A stretch of 64,000 bases of DNA from assembly GCA_902595125.1 (NCBI GenBank), contig CACJOY010000001.1, positions 310,001 to 374,000 of the forward strand, given 5' to 3'. Position numbers and translations under genes: made by a program. Origin of the DNA: an uncultured Pelagibacteraceae bacterium. GTDB lineage: Bacteria > Pseudomonadota > Alphaproteobacteria > Pelagibacterales > Pelagibacteraceae. The notes under the pieces are model-generated. The model was not told the DNA's origin, ran no database searches, and saw only the letters and a list, made by a program, of their open reading frames with translations. Below, piece after piece: positions 45,103 to 54,687 of this stretch. Positions within the stretch are counted from its first letter, which is position 1, and the number at the start of each line of letters is the position of its first letter.

Positions 45103-46259
45103 TTAAAGAGATCAATTAATGCTTTTGCTTTAATAAAATTTTCTCCGAATTCATGTTTTGCATTACTATCAACAACAACACCTGATGCTACAGAAATTTC
45201 AGAAATATTTTTATAATTTAATATAGATCTAATAATTATGTTGAACTTCATATCACCATTAAACTTAAGATATCCAAAGCTTCCAGTATAAATATTTCTA
45301 TTTTCTTTTTCTTGATTGTTAAGAAGATTGAGGGTGCTAATTTTAGGGCAACCTATTACTGATCCACCAGGCATCATCGCTTTAATTATATCAATATTAT
45401 TCACATTATTTTTAATTATACCTTTAATTAAACTAACATAATGAAAAAGATCTTTATATTCTTCGACAACCTTTTGCTTAGATAATTTAACAGTACCAAC
45501 TTTACATATCCTCGACATGTCACTTCTTTCCATATCTACAATCATATTGTGCTCTTTAGTTTCTTTAAGATTATTTCTAAAATAACTCAAAGCTTTGACC
45601 TTATTCATCTTTTTATTTTTTTTTACTGTACCAGCTATAGGTTTTGTGGTGATTAAAGAACCTTTTTTTGTAATCAAGTTTTCAGGAGAGCAGCTTATTA
45701 TTGAATAATCTTTATCTCTAATCATAAAAGCTTCAGGAGCTAAATTTGTTCTTGAAAGTCTGCAAAAAAAATCTAATGGATCTATTTTTGATTCTAATTT
45801 ATATTTGGTGCAAATTTTAATTTGATATGTTTCACCACTTTTAATTTTTTTTTTAAATCTATCAAAAATTTTAGTGTAAGATTTTTTATTAATATTAATC
45901 TTAAGTTTTTTTTTAAGTTTAACTTTATCAGCCTTATAATTAATTAGATTATTGGTATAACTAATTTTTTTTTCAGGCTTATAAAATATCCCTTTTGGAA
46001 AATTGACACTCTTTTGCTTTGGAATTTTAATTCCAATAAGATTATTCAATATTTCATAACCAAAAAAACCTATAAATAAATCTGTTTCTTTAAATTTTTT
46101 GCCTACTTTTTTTTTATTTAAAAAACTATAGACATTTTTATTGTTTAAAATAATCTTTTTTGAAAAATCGGTATATAAATCAAATCCATTTATTGATTTA
46201 TAAATGGCATATGGTTTTCCAGATATATGAATCTCTTTTAGTTGATCTTGTTTGCTCAA
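45099..46259 (-). CDS. Chorismate-amination subunit, PabB-like (with a TrpE-type active-site motif)
   Basis: A 386-residue chorismate-binding enzyme. Key blocks are SGETYQIKICTKY, SCSPENLITKK, the motif KPIAGTVKKNK and PGGSVIGCPKISTLNLL. PabB enzymes normally have PIKGT, where the lysine forms the intermediate, whereas anthranilate synthases have PIAGT; this protein has A209. The genomic neighbours, a PabA-like amidotransferase and an ADC-lyase-like class IV protein, still point to 4-aminobenzoate synthesis. Shorter than TrpE. Confidence 0.82.
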   Translation of the reverse strand: MSKQDQLKEIHISGKPYAIYKSINGFDLYTDFSKKIILNNKNVYSFLNKKKVGKKFKETDLFIGFFGYEILNNLIGIKIPKQKSVNFPKGIFYKPEKKISYTNNLINYKADKVKLKKKLKININKKSYTKIFDRFKKKIKSGETYQIKICTKYKLESKIDPLDFFCRLSRTNLAPEAFMIRDKDYSIISCSPENLITKKGSLITTKPIAGTVKKNKKMNKVKALSYFRNNLKETKEHNMIVDMERSDMSRICKVGTVKLSKQKVVEEYKDLFHYVSLIKGIIKNNVNNIDIIKAMMPGGSVIGCPKISTLNLLNNQEKENRNIYTGSFGYLKFNGDMKFNIIIRSILNYKNISEISVASGVVVDSNAKHEFGENFIKAKALIDLFK

Positions 46260-46260
46260 T

Positions 46261-47481
46261 TTATTCTGTTTTTAGTCTCATTACTGGTTGTTCTTTTATT
46301 GGTAAATGAATTATTGCTGCAAAGACAGATAAAGCAATTGCTAAATACCACGCGTAATCATATGACCCATAAAGATCGTGGAATAAACCTCCAAGATATG
46401 CTCCAAAAAATGATCCAATTTGGTGACTTAAAAATACGATTCCATATAAAAGACCTAAGTATTTTGTACCAAACATATGTGCAACTATTCCGCTGGTTGC
46501 AGGCACTGTAGACAGCCATAAGAAACCAAAACTTGCTCCAAAAATAAATGAATTAATATTGCTAGCTGGTAAAAATATGAAAAAGATAATTGATAAGCCT
46601 CTTAAACTATAAATAGCACTTAATATTATTTTCTTACTCATTTTAGTTGAGAGATATCCGCTAGTGAGAGAACCAAAAATATTAAATAATCCAATTAAAG
46701 ATAAAATTGCTGCTGCTGTCCAGCTTTCTAAACCCCTATCAATCACGTAAGTAGGAACATGAGTTCCAACTAAAGTAATATGAAAACCGCAAACAAAAAA
46801 TCCTGATACCAAAAGTAAGTAGCTTTTAGTTCCAAAAGCTTCTTTTAAAGCATCTAATGTTCCTTGATTATTTGGTTTTTCAATACTTTGTTCTGATGAT
46901 GGAGATCTTACAAAAAATGAAATTACCAAACCAATAAATAATGCAATTAAAAATGCAAACAAAGTATTTTCCCAGCCATTCTGGGTTAATGACAATTCGG
47001 TTAATAAAGGAGATAAAAAATATCCAAAAGAACCAACAGCTGTAACGATACTCATTGCAATAGTTCTGTTTGATAAAGGAAAGTGTTTTCCAACAATTGA
47101 CATAGGTATACTTATTGCTGTACCCCCTAGACCAATTCCTATCAAAATTCCCATATCAATTTGAAAAAATATCCCAGTATTTGGACCAGCATATAAAAAA
47201 TAAACTCCTGCTATAAAAAATAAGAATGCTAATGATATAGCTTTATGACCGCCATATTTATCAGCTATTGCTCCAAAAATAGGCCCCGTCAATCCCCACA
47301 TCAACATTTGAAGTCCAATGGATAAACCAGATTGAGTTAAAGATATTCCAAGATCATCTTTAAAATCCATAAAAAACATTCCAAAAGTCTGTCTTACACC
47401 TAGAGAAATTAAAACAACAAGACTGGCAGCAAATAAAGTCACTAAGGCAGTTTTATTTCTAATGAATTTCTCTGATGTCAT
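46261..47481 (-). CDS. MFS transporter
   Basis: A 406-residue, 12-helix major facilitator protein. WGLTGPIFGAIADKYGGHKA contains the loop 2-3 motif, GMGILIGIGLGGTAISIPM and TSGYLSTKMSKKIILSAIYS follow in the second half. The pattern resembles the monocarboxylate/oxalate-formate-like branch. The substrate is unknown. It ends 1 base before the pabB-like gene start, so it could be transcribed with it, though a functional link is not evident. Confidence 0.88.
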   Translation of the reverse strand: MTSEKFIRNKTALVTLFAASLVVLISLGVRQTFGMFFMDFKDDLGISLTQSGLSIGLQMLMWGLTGPIFGAIADKYGGHKAISLAFLFFIAGVYFLYAGPNTGIFFQIDMGILIGIGLGGTAISIPMSIVGKHFPLSNRTIAMSIVTAVGSFGYFLSPLLTELSLTQNGWENTLFAFLIALFIGLVISFFVRSPSSEQSIEKPNNQGTLDALKEAFGTKSYLLLVSGFFVCGFHITLVGTHVPTYVIDRGLESWTAAAILSLIGLFNIFGSLTSGYLSTKMSKKIILSAIYSLRGLSIIFFIFLPASNINSFIFGASFGFLWLSTVPATSGIVAHMFGTKYLGLLYGIVFLSHQIGSFFGAYLGGLFHDLYGSYDYAWYLAIALSVFAAIIHLPIKEQPVMRLKTE

Positions 47482-47486
47482 TAAAA

Positions 47487-48662
47487 TTATTTTAAATATT
47501 TGAAGGCTTGTTTAATATCAGCAATAAGGTCACTGGGATCTTCTAGACCTATGTGTAATCTCACCAGTCTTTCATCTTTATCTAAATTTAAAAATTTTCT
47601 ATTTCCCCTCTCTGATTTACCTTGATGCAAAGCTAAACTCTCAAAACCACCCCAACTATAACCATATCCAAATAATTTTAAAGAATTAACAAATTTAATA
47701 ACTGATTTTTTATTTTTGGCTTTGATTTTTAAACCCATTAAACCAGATGCTCCTGAATAATATTTTTTCCACATTTTGTAATTAAAAGAACCTTTCTTAT
47801 ATGGGTACAAAAGTTTTACTTTTTTATTTTTTGATAAAAAAGCAGCTACTTTTTTCGCGTTCTCCTGATGTTTATCTAATCTTACATCTAAAGTTCTCAA
47901 GCCTCTAGTAATTAAATATGCATCGTCTGGTCCTAATCTTAAACCAGTAATCTTTTGAGCTTTTTCTACTTGTTTAAATACTTTTTTATTAACAGCTAAA
48001 CTTCCTCCCATAACATCAGAATGACCAGAATAATATTTAGTGGCTGATACAATAGCCATATCAAATCCTAATTTTATAGGTTTAAAAAAGTATGGTGTTG
48101 CCCAAGTATTATCAATGGCGGTAAGTATTTTATTTTTTTTTGCAATACTAATAATTTTAGATAGATCTTGAAATTCAAAAGTGTTACTTCCTGGGTTTTC
48201 AACAAAAATAAGTTTTGTTTTTTTTGTTATATTCTTTTTAATAGAATTTAGGTCATGGGGATTATAGAAAGTAGTTCTCACACCAAATTCAGTAAGATAA
48301 TCTTGTGTTAACATTCTAGTTGGATTGTAAACTGGATCAGCTGTTAATATCTCATCTCCTGGTCTTACAACACTGAATATTGCCAAAAAAACTGCACCAA
48401 AACCTGTGGGTGTTAAAAGTACATGATAAGATTCTTCTAGTCTCGTTAGTATTTTTGAGAGAATATGAGTAGTTGATGTGCCTTGTCGACCATAATCAAA
48501 ATGACCACCCAATGGATCTCTTTTATTTTTAGCTTGGGTTCTTCTAATATCATTCATAGATTTGAAGATAATCGTAGAAGCTCTAACAACAGGAGGATTT
48601 ACTGAATGATTATGAAAATCTTTTGCTGTATGTTTTAAAAAGGTTTTAAAAGATTTTGACAT
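47487..48662 (-). CDS. metC: Trans-sulfuration PLP enzyme, cystathionine beta-lyase-like
   Basis: A 391-residue Cys/Met metabolism PLP enzyme using the ATG at 48662; a start nine codons upstream adds only MSFKVINFF. K209 in SATKYYSGHSD is the PLP lysine. YGRQGTSTTHIL and the C-terminal SWGGFESLAL (the 'G.eSl' motif) are typical of MetC, which splits cystathionine to homocysteine. Cystathionine gamma-synthase or another family member is the alternative. Followed by the MFS gene after 5 bases. Confidence 0.85.
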   Translation of the reverse strand: MSKSFKTFLKHTAKDFHNHSVNPPVVRASTIIFKSMNDIRRTQAKNKRDPLGGHFDYGRQGTSTTHILSKILTRLEESYHVLLTPTGFGAVFLAIFSVVRPGDEILTADPVYNPTRMLTQDYLTEFGVRTTFYNPHDLNSIKKNITKKTKLIFVENPGSNTFEFQDLSKIISIAKKNKILTAIDNTWATPYFFKPIKLGFDMAIVSATKYYSGHSDVMGGSLAVNKKVFKQVEKAQKITGLRLGPDDAYLITRGLRTLDVRLDKHQENAKKVAAFLSKNKKVKLLYPYKKGSFNYKMWKKYYSGASGLMGLKIKAKNKKSVIKFVNSLKLFGYGYSWGGFESLALHQGKSERGNRKFLNLDKDERLVRLHIGLEDPSDLIADIKQAFKYLK

Positions 48663-48669
48663 AAAAAAA

Positions 48670-48698
48670 TTGATAACTTTAAAAGACAATGCTATATC
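48670..48698 (+). promoter_or_regulatory. Extended -10 promoter for the 27-residue basic peptide
   Basis: TTGATA (48670-48675), a 17-base spacer, and TATATC (48693-48698) preceded by TGC, an extended -10. The start site would be near 48705, leaving a leader of about 33 bases with an AAAGGA ribosome site. Confidence 0.55.
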
Positions 48699-48737
48699 CG
48701 GGACATAATTTCAATTAAATTATAACCAAAGGATACA

Positions 48738-48821
48738 ATGGGTTACCCGAAAAAACATAGAGGCCGTAGGAAAATGGGCTCAAAAAAAAGAAGAGCGAGA
48801 AAAAAAAATAAAAAAAAATAA
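48738..48821 (+). CDS. 27-residue extremely basic peptide, possible ribosome-associated protein
   Basis: ATG 48738 to TAA 48819-48821. The product starts MGYPKKHRGRRKMG and continues SKKRRARKK; about two thirds of its residues are Lys or Arg. An AAAGGA ribosome site lies 6 bases before the ATG and a credible promoter stands upstream, so it is very probably expressed. Size and composition recall tiny ribosomal proteins such as bTHX or the mS38/COX24-type peptides, but I see no firm match to either. It is followed after 9 bases by a membrane protein gene. Confidence 0.65.
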   Translation: MGYPKKHRGRRKMGSKKRRARKKNKKK

Positions 48822-48830
48822 CTTAAATAG

Positions 48831-49580
48831 ATGAAAGAGATAGAACAAGCTAAGTCCATATCGGTATGGATTTTTATAGTTCCATTTGTTGCTTTGAATC
48901 TTTGTTTATTTATTGTTACACAATTTCATGGGCCAGATCTATCACTAGAAATTAATAAATCTTATGAGCTTGAGTGGTGGAAAATAAGATTTTTGATGCC
49001 AAAACAAGAAGATGTTCTTTTAAGCACTTTTCCTTACATTGACGGCGGAGCATCAATTAGTAGAACGGCTAGAGTTTACCCAACATATTACATTTTTAAA
49101 CCTGCAATGTTTTTAACCTCATATCTTTTAATTAAATATTGGATGTACAACAAAAAAATAATATTAAATTATGATGCTGAAAGTAAATATGTTAAAAAAA
49201 TTTTATTTTTTGGAATTGGTTCAGCTATCCTTTTAACAATACACTCAATTTTTTTAGGAATTAAATTTGATTATGATTTATACAAATTATTTAGAAGAGT
49301 TGTAATGTTGTTATTTATAATATTTGAAATTATTGCTCAGGCTTATTTAGTATTATCCTTGTATAAAATAAAGGGTAAATTAAACAATTTAATCAATTTA
49401 AAAATTTTAAAAACTAAGAGATTTTTAGTTACGACTTTAATTATTGTAGCGTTAATTGCTATTCCAATATTAACACAATCTGGTTTCAAACATTTTAAAC
49501 ATGCACTCGAATGGAATTATTTTCTTGGTGTAATAAGTTTTTACCTACTTACTTTTTTTATGTGGAAAAAAACTAATTAA
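48831..49580 (+). CDS. Hypothetical polytopic membrane protein
   Basis: A 249-residue protein with about six membrane helices and an outward loop after helix 1 holding FPYIDGGASISRTARVYP. This 'dG..iS....r.P' loop followed by helices faintly resembles the Frag1/DRAM/PGAP2 type of membrane protein, a weak match by eye. It lies 9 bases after the basic peptide gene and converges with VTC cassette 2, sharing 8 bases at the stop. Function unknown. Confidence 0.6.
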   Translation: MKEIEQAKSISVWIFIVPFVALNLCLFIVTQFHGPDLSLEINKSYELEWWKIRFLMPKQEDVLLSTFPYIDGGASISRTARVYPTYYIFKPAMFLTSYLLIKYWMYNKKIILNYDAESKYVKKILFFGIGSAILLTIHSIFLGIKFDYDLYKLFRRVVMLLFIIFEIIAQAYLVLSLYKIKGKLNNLINLKILKTKRFLVTTLIIVALIAIPILTQSGFKHFKHALEWNYFLGVISFYLLTFFMWKKTN

Positions 49581-50229
49581 CAAAACCTGAATTGTTTAAT
49601 TCAAAAAAAGATTTTACATATTTTGAATATTTAACAGCTCTTAACCCAGAACCAAATCTTTTAAAAAAAAATCTAAAATAATTTTCGTGTTCAGGTAAAT
49701 ATTTAAATTCTAGTATTGTTTCAGGTAATTTGATAATTTTATTGAAACTTGAATGAGGGCTAGTATTCAAATTTTTATCGATTGTAGCTCTAATTTTTTT
49801 GTCATTAGACAACCAATAGCCTCTGTTGTAATTTGTCTTTAAGACAATTTGTAAATTATAATCTTTAGAATTTAAATCCTTATCGGATAAAAAAAAATCA
49901 TTTAAATTTTCACTAAATTTTTCTTTACTAAATGAAAAATTAATTTTTTTAACTTTTTTAAAAACTAAAAAGTTTTTTTTACTTTTTTCCTCAAAAAAAA
50001 TATTTTTGTAATCATTGTTATACCATCTTATTCTATATTTTTTCCTAAAACCGATGCCATCAATATTTGCTCTTAGAAAATCATAATTCAGTGTATCAAA
50101 ATACACTGAGCTCACCTCTCGATTTTCATAGGCTTTCTTAAAAGAGTTAAATTTTAAAAACTTTTCAAAAAATTCATAATTATTTGTGCCAACAATAAAT
50201 TTTCTTTCTACACGTGAATCTGTTTTCAT
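49573..50229 (-). CDS. VTC-domain polyphosphate polymerase-like protein, cassette 2
   Basis: A 218-residue VTC tunnel domain, paralogous to the gene at 26925. Matching residues are E9/R9-K10 in SRVERKFIVG, R66 and R68 (KKYRIRWY), K82 (FFEEK), R136 (NYNRGYW), R147 (KIRATID), E174 (ILEFKYLP) and K203 (VKYSKYVKSF). A 20-residue lysine-rich insert lies at about 83-103. No SPX domain. It is last in the second DUF4956-CotH-VTC cassette, 4 bases after the CotH-like gene. Confidence 0.8.
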   Translation of the reverse strand: MKTDSRVERKFIVGTNNYEFFEKFLKFNSFKKAYENREVSSVYFDTLNYDFLRANIDGIGFRKKYRIRWYNNDYKNIFFEEKSKKNFLVFKKVKKINFSFSKEKFSENLNDFFLSDKDLNSKDYNLQIVLKTNYNRGYWLSNDKKIRATIDKNLNTSPHSSFNKIIKLPETILEFKYLPEHENYFRFFFKRFGSGLRAVKYSKYVKSFFELNNSGFVN

Positions 50230-50233
50230 AGAA

Positions 50234-52762
50234 TTAATAAAAAAGGTTATAAATAAAATTATTATTAACTTTATTAAAATTTAAGATTTTTTCAGAGAAA
50301 AATTCATTCTTTTTGCCTATAAGAGCCTTCAAAGAACTAGAGTTGTTTGTTTTATTCAAAACTAATTTTGCATTGCCAAATTCATTTTTTTTTTTAAAAA
50401 CAGAAACATCAAAATCATTATTTGTTAAATTACTTTCTTCAATTAATAAATCTGATCCATCTTTTACTGCTATGGCTAAATAATTTTTTTTTAGATTTAC
50501 CAAGTCAATTTTACCTTTAGACTCTTCGCCAAAACTAATACCTTTATCGCTAATATTTGTTGCCTCTAAGTATTTTCCTACAACTCTTCCACCAGATATA
50601 TCAAAGCAATCATTATTTACATTTTTACAATAAATTTTTTCAAAATTTATCTTTCCAAAATCAACATCAATCGCATCAGAAAATGTTTCAGAAACTATTA
50701 AATTATCGATATGAGATATTGATGATATAATATTAATTGCATCCTCACTAAGTGAGTTTTTTATTGATAAATTAGATATTTCTAAATTTGACTCTATTAC
50801 ATTTATTCCACCATGAAGAATTTGGTCACTAAGATTTGGACTAGTGAGATTTTTCAACTCTGTAAATTTGATTTTATAATTATTATTCCTTAAAATTATA
50901 GATCCAAACCTATTCCCGTTAACTATAATTGGATTCTCTCTATTTCCATTAAAATTGATCGAGCCTTCTGATATGAATATAGCTTTTTTTTCAAAAAATA
51001 TTTTTATTCCACTTTTAATTACTAATTCCTTATTTTTTGGAAAATAAACATTTTTAGTAATATTTAGATCTTGATTTAAAAAATATTTATTATCTTTGAA
51101 TATGAGGTCATTCCCTTTTGTAAGATTAAAAAAATTATCTTCTTCATAGTTAGAATTTAGATATGCGATATCAGAAATATTCAATTTTTCTCCATTAATT
51201 AAATAATTACATTTTTCATCAAATTCTAATATGCTGTCTGAATAAATGTACTTAATTTCTGAATTATTATTACATTTAATATTAATTTTTTTTAATTTAG
51301 ATTTATTTTTTGAATAAAATTTTATTTTATTTTTATCTAATGAAATTTTAAAATCTTCAATATTATTTAAATTTTTAATTCTTTTTTGAATGTATTTTTT
51401 TCTTTTATCTAGATAATCCTGATCATAAATAAAATAACCCAGTCCCTTATAAAGACCTCTATCTTTATTAGATTTTTCTGAAAAAAATTGTGAGTTATAA
51501 AAATTTATTTTATTACTATATTTTTTATTAAATTTTTCTAAGAAAGTATCAGAAGATATTTGTTTTAATTCTTTAAGATATAAATTTATGAAATTGTGAT
51601 TTAAATTTCCCTGTCTATCTTGAAGAAATTTTAGGTACCATTTACGATCATAACAAATATGGTTACAATTATTATTTTTTGAATTTAAAAAATCTAAAAT
51701 TATAAAATTATTTGCAGGATTAAGTTCGTAATAATGTCCGTCAAAACCTATTGGTTCAAATTTTCCAGAAGTTGTATTGTAGTATAATTTCACACTTTTT
51801 GTTAAAGATCCATGTAATGCATTAGAAAAATCAACTATTGCAAAAAATTTTGCCCACTTTTTCATATCAAAATATTTTTCCAATTCTTCATTGTTAGATT
51901 TTATTAGGTTTAGTTTTGCGAATGCTTCTTTAGTTAAGTCTGGATAATTGCTTGTCCAATAGTTTTTTGAGTAAAGATCATAAATAACATTGGGATATTC
52001 AATGCCTTCATTTTCCTCTATACCAAATATTGGTCCATTCCTTTTTTTATTTCTTTCAATCAATTCTTTTGAAAATCCCTCTTCAACTGCAAAAATTCCT
52101 TGGTCAGTGTCATTTAGGCTCAAATTGATGAAAAAATATTTTAAAGAAATTAAATTATTAGTTTCTAATAATTTATGAAAAATAAACTCATAAATATAAT
52201 TCCTTGCCACAGGTTTTTGCACAGAAAACTCTTCCATGCCCCATAATCTTTTTTCACCTTTTAAATCAATCTTATAAGAAGTCTGATTCTTATTTGCCCA
52301 ATGAATACTTCTGTCACCTTTTAGTCTCATCTTTATTCTAAAATTTTCATCATCTTTGGTTATTTGAGCATCAGCAAACTTTGTAAATTTAAAAAATTTA
52401 TCCTTTAATTTACTTTTTCTTTCTAACTCAAGTGTATATAAATTTTCTTGGTTTATTGAAATTTTAACATTTTCTAAATCATTTTTTATTAGCAAATACT
52501 TCAATGATTTTATTTTGATAAAAAAGTAGTCATCAATTTCGAAAATACTAAATCCTGTGTATTTATTAAAAATAATTCTATCCACTTTTTTTATAAATTC
52601 TTTTGGTGGAAAACTTTCTTTCATTCCACTTGTAGAATAGTAAATAGAGATTATCAGAAACATTGAAAAAAATAAGATACCAATAGAATAAATAAATTTT
52701 GAAAAAATTTTATTAAATATTCCTAAATATTTAATTGGGGTATTTTTCTTTTTAATAATCAC
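50234..52762 (-). CDS. CotH-like protein fused to a parallel beta-helix, cassette 2
   Basis: An 842-residue protein with an N-terminal membrane helix (YSIGILFFSMFLIISIYY). CotH-like blocks are MRLKGDRSIHW (145-155), WGMEEFSVQKPVARNY, GIFAVEEGFSKELI and LHGSLTKSVKLYYN. The acidic motif reads FDGHYY (DGH at 341-343), where cassette 1 has DGD. The C-terminal half, from about 570, is a parallel beta-helix with the same repeating steps as cassette 1: LSEDAINII, FSDAIDVDF, NDCFDISGG, DKGISFGEES, AIAVKDGS. Probably acts outside the membrane. Role unknown. Confidence 0.78.
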   Translation of the reverse strand: MIIKKKNTPIKYLGIFNKIFSKFIYSIGILFFSMFLIISIYYSTSGMKESFPPKEFIKKVDRIIFNKYTGFSIFEIDDYFFIKIKSLKYLLIKNDLENVKISINQENLYTLELERKSKLKDKFFKFTKFADAQITKDDENFRIKMRLKGDRSIHWANKNQTSYKIDLKGEKRLWGMEEFSVQKPVARNYIYEFIFHKLLETNNLISLKYFFINLSLNDTDQGIFAVEEGFSKELIERNKKRNGPIFGIEENEGIEYPNVIYDLYSKNYWTSNYPDLTKEAFAKLNLIKSNNEELEKYFDMKKWAKFFAIVDFSNALHGSLTKSVKLYYNTTSGKFEPIGFDGHYYELNPANNFIILDFLNSKNNNCNHICYDRKWYLKFLQDRQGNLNHNFINLYLKELKQISSDTFLEKFNKKYSNKINFYNSQFFSEKSNKDRGLYKGLGYFIYDQDYLDKRKKYIQKRIKNLNNIEDFKISLDKNKIKFYSKNKSKLKKINIKCNNNSEIKYIYSDSILEFDEKCNYLINGEKLNISDIAYLNSNYEEDNFFNLTKGNDLIFKDNKYFLNQDLNITKNVYFPKNKELVIKSGIKIFFEKKAIFISEGSINFNGNRENPIIVNGNRFGSIILRNNNYKIKFTELKNLTSPNLSDQILHGGINVIESNLEISNLSIKNSLSEDAINIISSISHIDNLIVSETFSDAIDVDFGKINFEKIYCKNVNNDCFDISGGRVVGKYLEATNISDKGISFGEESKGKIDLVNLKKNYLAIAVKDGSDLLIEESNLTNNDFDVSVFKKKNEFGNAKLVLNKTNNSSSLKALIGKKNEFFSEKILNFNKVNNNFIYNLFY

Positions 52763-52773
52763 TTTAAATAATA

Positions 52774-53487
52774 CTACTCGTGAGCATTCGACTTAGAGTA
52801 AATGGATATATTTACATTTTTGTCGCTCAAAAGTTTTATCTCTTCTAAAAATTCATCTAATTTTTCATGATTTAGATTATACCAAAAAATATAACTACTT
52901 GTTTTATCTTCAATATTTGCAGATTTAAGTTTAAGGAATTCTACTTTATTTTCTATTTTTAAAATAATATCTTTGATATCTTTTTTATCATTATCAAAAA
53001 TATTAATATTTAAAATGTTTGAGTCTAAACTAAATTGTTTATTTTTTTTAAATTTGTTTTCAAAAATATATCTTGCAAAAAGAAAAATCAATATCACTAA
53101 AGTTGCAAAAATAGATAATAAAAATTGATTGGCTCCATTTGATAACCCTATAGAAATTACAAAAAATAAATAAACTAATTCCTCTGGTTCTTTAATTGCT
53201 GCTCTAAATCTTACTATTGATAATGCTCCAACCAAACCAAGAGATAATGCCAATGAAAATTTAATAACTGTAATTACTAAAGTAGTTATTAATGCAAGTG
53301 GAATAAAAGTATCTGAAAAGTATGACTTATCATTTAATGATTTACCAACTTTCACATAGGTTATTTTTACTAAAAAAGATAAAATCAAAGATAGTAATAT
53401 TGCATAAAAAAAGTTTAGTAAATCTATCTCAATATTTGAATTGAAAAAAAAATTTTGTAACTCTTTTTTATTCATTAAGTCGTTCAT
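52774..53487 (-). CDS. DUF4956 family membrane protein, cassette 2
   Basis: A 237-residue membrane protein with about four helices. The hallmark LGLVGALSIVRFR ends at residue 95 and is followed by AAIKEPEELVYLFF. The C-terminal 80 residues form a small soluble alpha/beta domain ending in KLLSDKNVNISIYSKSNA. It is the first gene of cassette 2, 11 bases before the CotH-like gene, exactly the spacing seen in cassette 1. Confidence 0.85.
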   Translation of the reverse strand: MNDLMNKKELQNFFFNSNIEIDLLNFFYAILLSLILSFLVKITYVKVGKSLNDKSYFSDTFIPLALITTLVITVIKFSLALSLGLVGALSIVRFRAAIKEPEELVYLFFVISIGLSNGANQFLLSIFATLVILIFLFARYIFENKFKKNKQFSLDSNILNINIFDNDKKDIKDIILKIENKVEFLKLKSANIEDKTSSYIFWYNLNHEKLDEFLEEIKLLSDKNVNISIYSKSNAHE

Positions 53488-53527
53488 AAGCTAATTAATA
53501 CCAAATTGGTTAATTGTGTAAAGAAAT

Positions 53528-54646
53528 TCAGTTAACAATCCACCCACCACCTAGGACTTTGTGGCCAAATTTATCTTTATTATAAAAGACACAGGCTTGA
53601 CCAGGTGAAATTCCATCTTCAGGAAGTGTTAAGTTCACTTCGGCTTCATTGTTGTTTTTCAAATTTACTTTAGCATGAAGTAATTTGCCTGTTGATCTTA
53701 CTTTAACAAAAATTTCTTTCTCAAATTTTATTTTTTCTACTAATAAGTTCAGACGATTTAGAAAAATTTTTTTTTTTCCAAGTTTTTCTTTTGGGCCAAC
53801 AGTAATTTCATTTTTTTTGGCATCTATTTTTAATACATAATACGGAATTTTATCTGAAACTTTTATTCCTTTTCTTTGACCAATTGTGAAATTAATAATT
53901 CCGTCATGAACTCCTATTACCTTACCATTTAGATCTTTAATATTTCCTTTTCGTAACGCCTCAGGTTTAAATTTTTTAATTACTGAGACGTAGTCTCCAT
54001 TTGGAACAAAACAAATGTCTTGACTATCTGGCTTATCCGAGACATTCAATTCTAATCTTTTTGCTATATCCCTCGTTTCATTTTTCAACATTCCTCCGAG
54101 TGGGAATCTTAGATAATTCAATTGTTCTTTTGTCGTATTGAATAAAAAATAACTTTGATCTCTATTTTCGTCAGCAGCACGATACATACTGGTATCATTT
54201 CCTGAAGTTATACTTTTTACATAGTGCCCAGTAACAAGTGCATCTGCTTTCAATTCTTTAGATACTTGAAATAAATCTTTGAATTTGACTGTTTGGTTAC
54301 ATTGTACGCATGGTATGGGAGTTTCTCCTTTTAAATAACTTTCTACAAAATTATCTATCACTCCTTGTTTAAACTTAGTTTGATAATAAAGAATCTTATG
54401 ATCAATATCTAATTTGTGGGCAACCCTTTTGGCATCCATGATATCTTGACCTGAGCAACATTGTTTTGATTTTGAAACTTCCTTAGAATCATCATAAAGT
54501 TTTAAGGTGATCCCTATAACTTTATAGCCTGCTTTTTTCATTATTCCAGCTACAGTAGATGAGTCAACTCCACCAGACATTGCAACAACAACAGTAGTAT
54601 CTGATGGTTTTTTGTTTAATCCAATAGAGTAAATTTCATTATTCAT
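53528..54646 (-). CDS. mnmA: tRNA-specific 2-thiouridylase MnmA
   Basis: A 372-residue enzyme that thiolates U34 of tRNA for Lys, Glu and Gln. The PP-loop is SGGVDSS at 24-30. The two catalytic cysteines are C116 (VQCNQTVKF) and C212 ([12 protein letters not shown]). The C-terminal beta-barrel ends in [20 protein letters not shown] followed by GGGWI, which is standard. It faces the DUF3553 gene across a 41-base gap. Confidence 0.97.
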   Translation of the reverse strand: MNNEIYSIGLNKKPSDTTVVVAMSGGVDSSTVAGIMKKAGYKVIGITLKLYDDSKEVSKSKQCCSGQDIMDAKRVAHKLDIDHKILYYQTKFKQGVIDNFVESYLKGETPIPCVQCNQTVKFKDLFQVSKELKADALVTGHYVKSITSGNDTSMYRAADENRDQSYFLFNTTKEQLNYLRFPLGGMLKNETRDIAKRLELNVSDKPDSQDICFVPNGDYVSVIKKFKPEALRKGNIKDLNGKVIGVHDGIINFTIGQRKGIKVSDKIPYYVLKIDAKKNEITVGPKEKLGKKKIFLNRLNLLVEKIKFEKEIFVKVRSTGKLLHAKVNLKNNNEAEVNLTLPEDGISPGQACVFYNKDKFGHKVLGGGWIVN

Positions 54647-54687
54647 TTGATGGTATTTATACTGATTTCTAATATAAATTAAATTAA

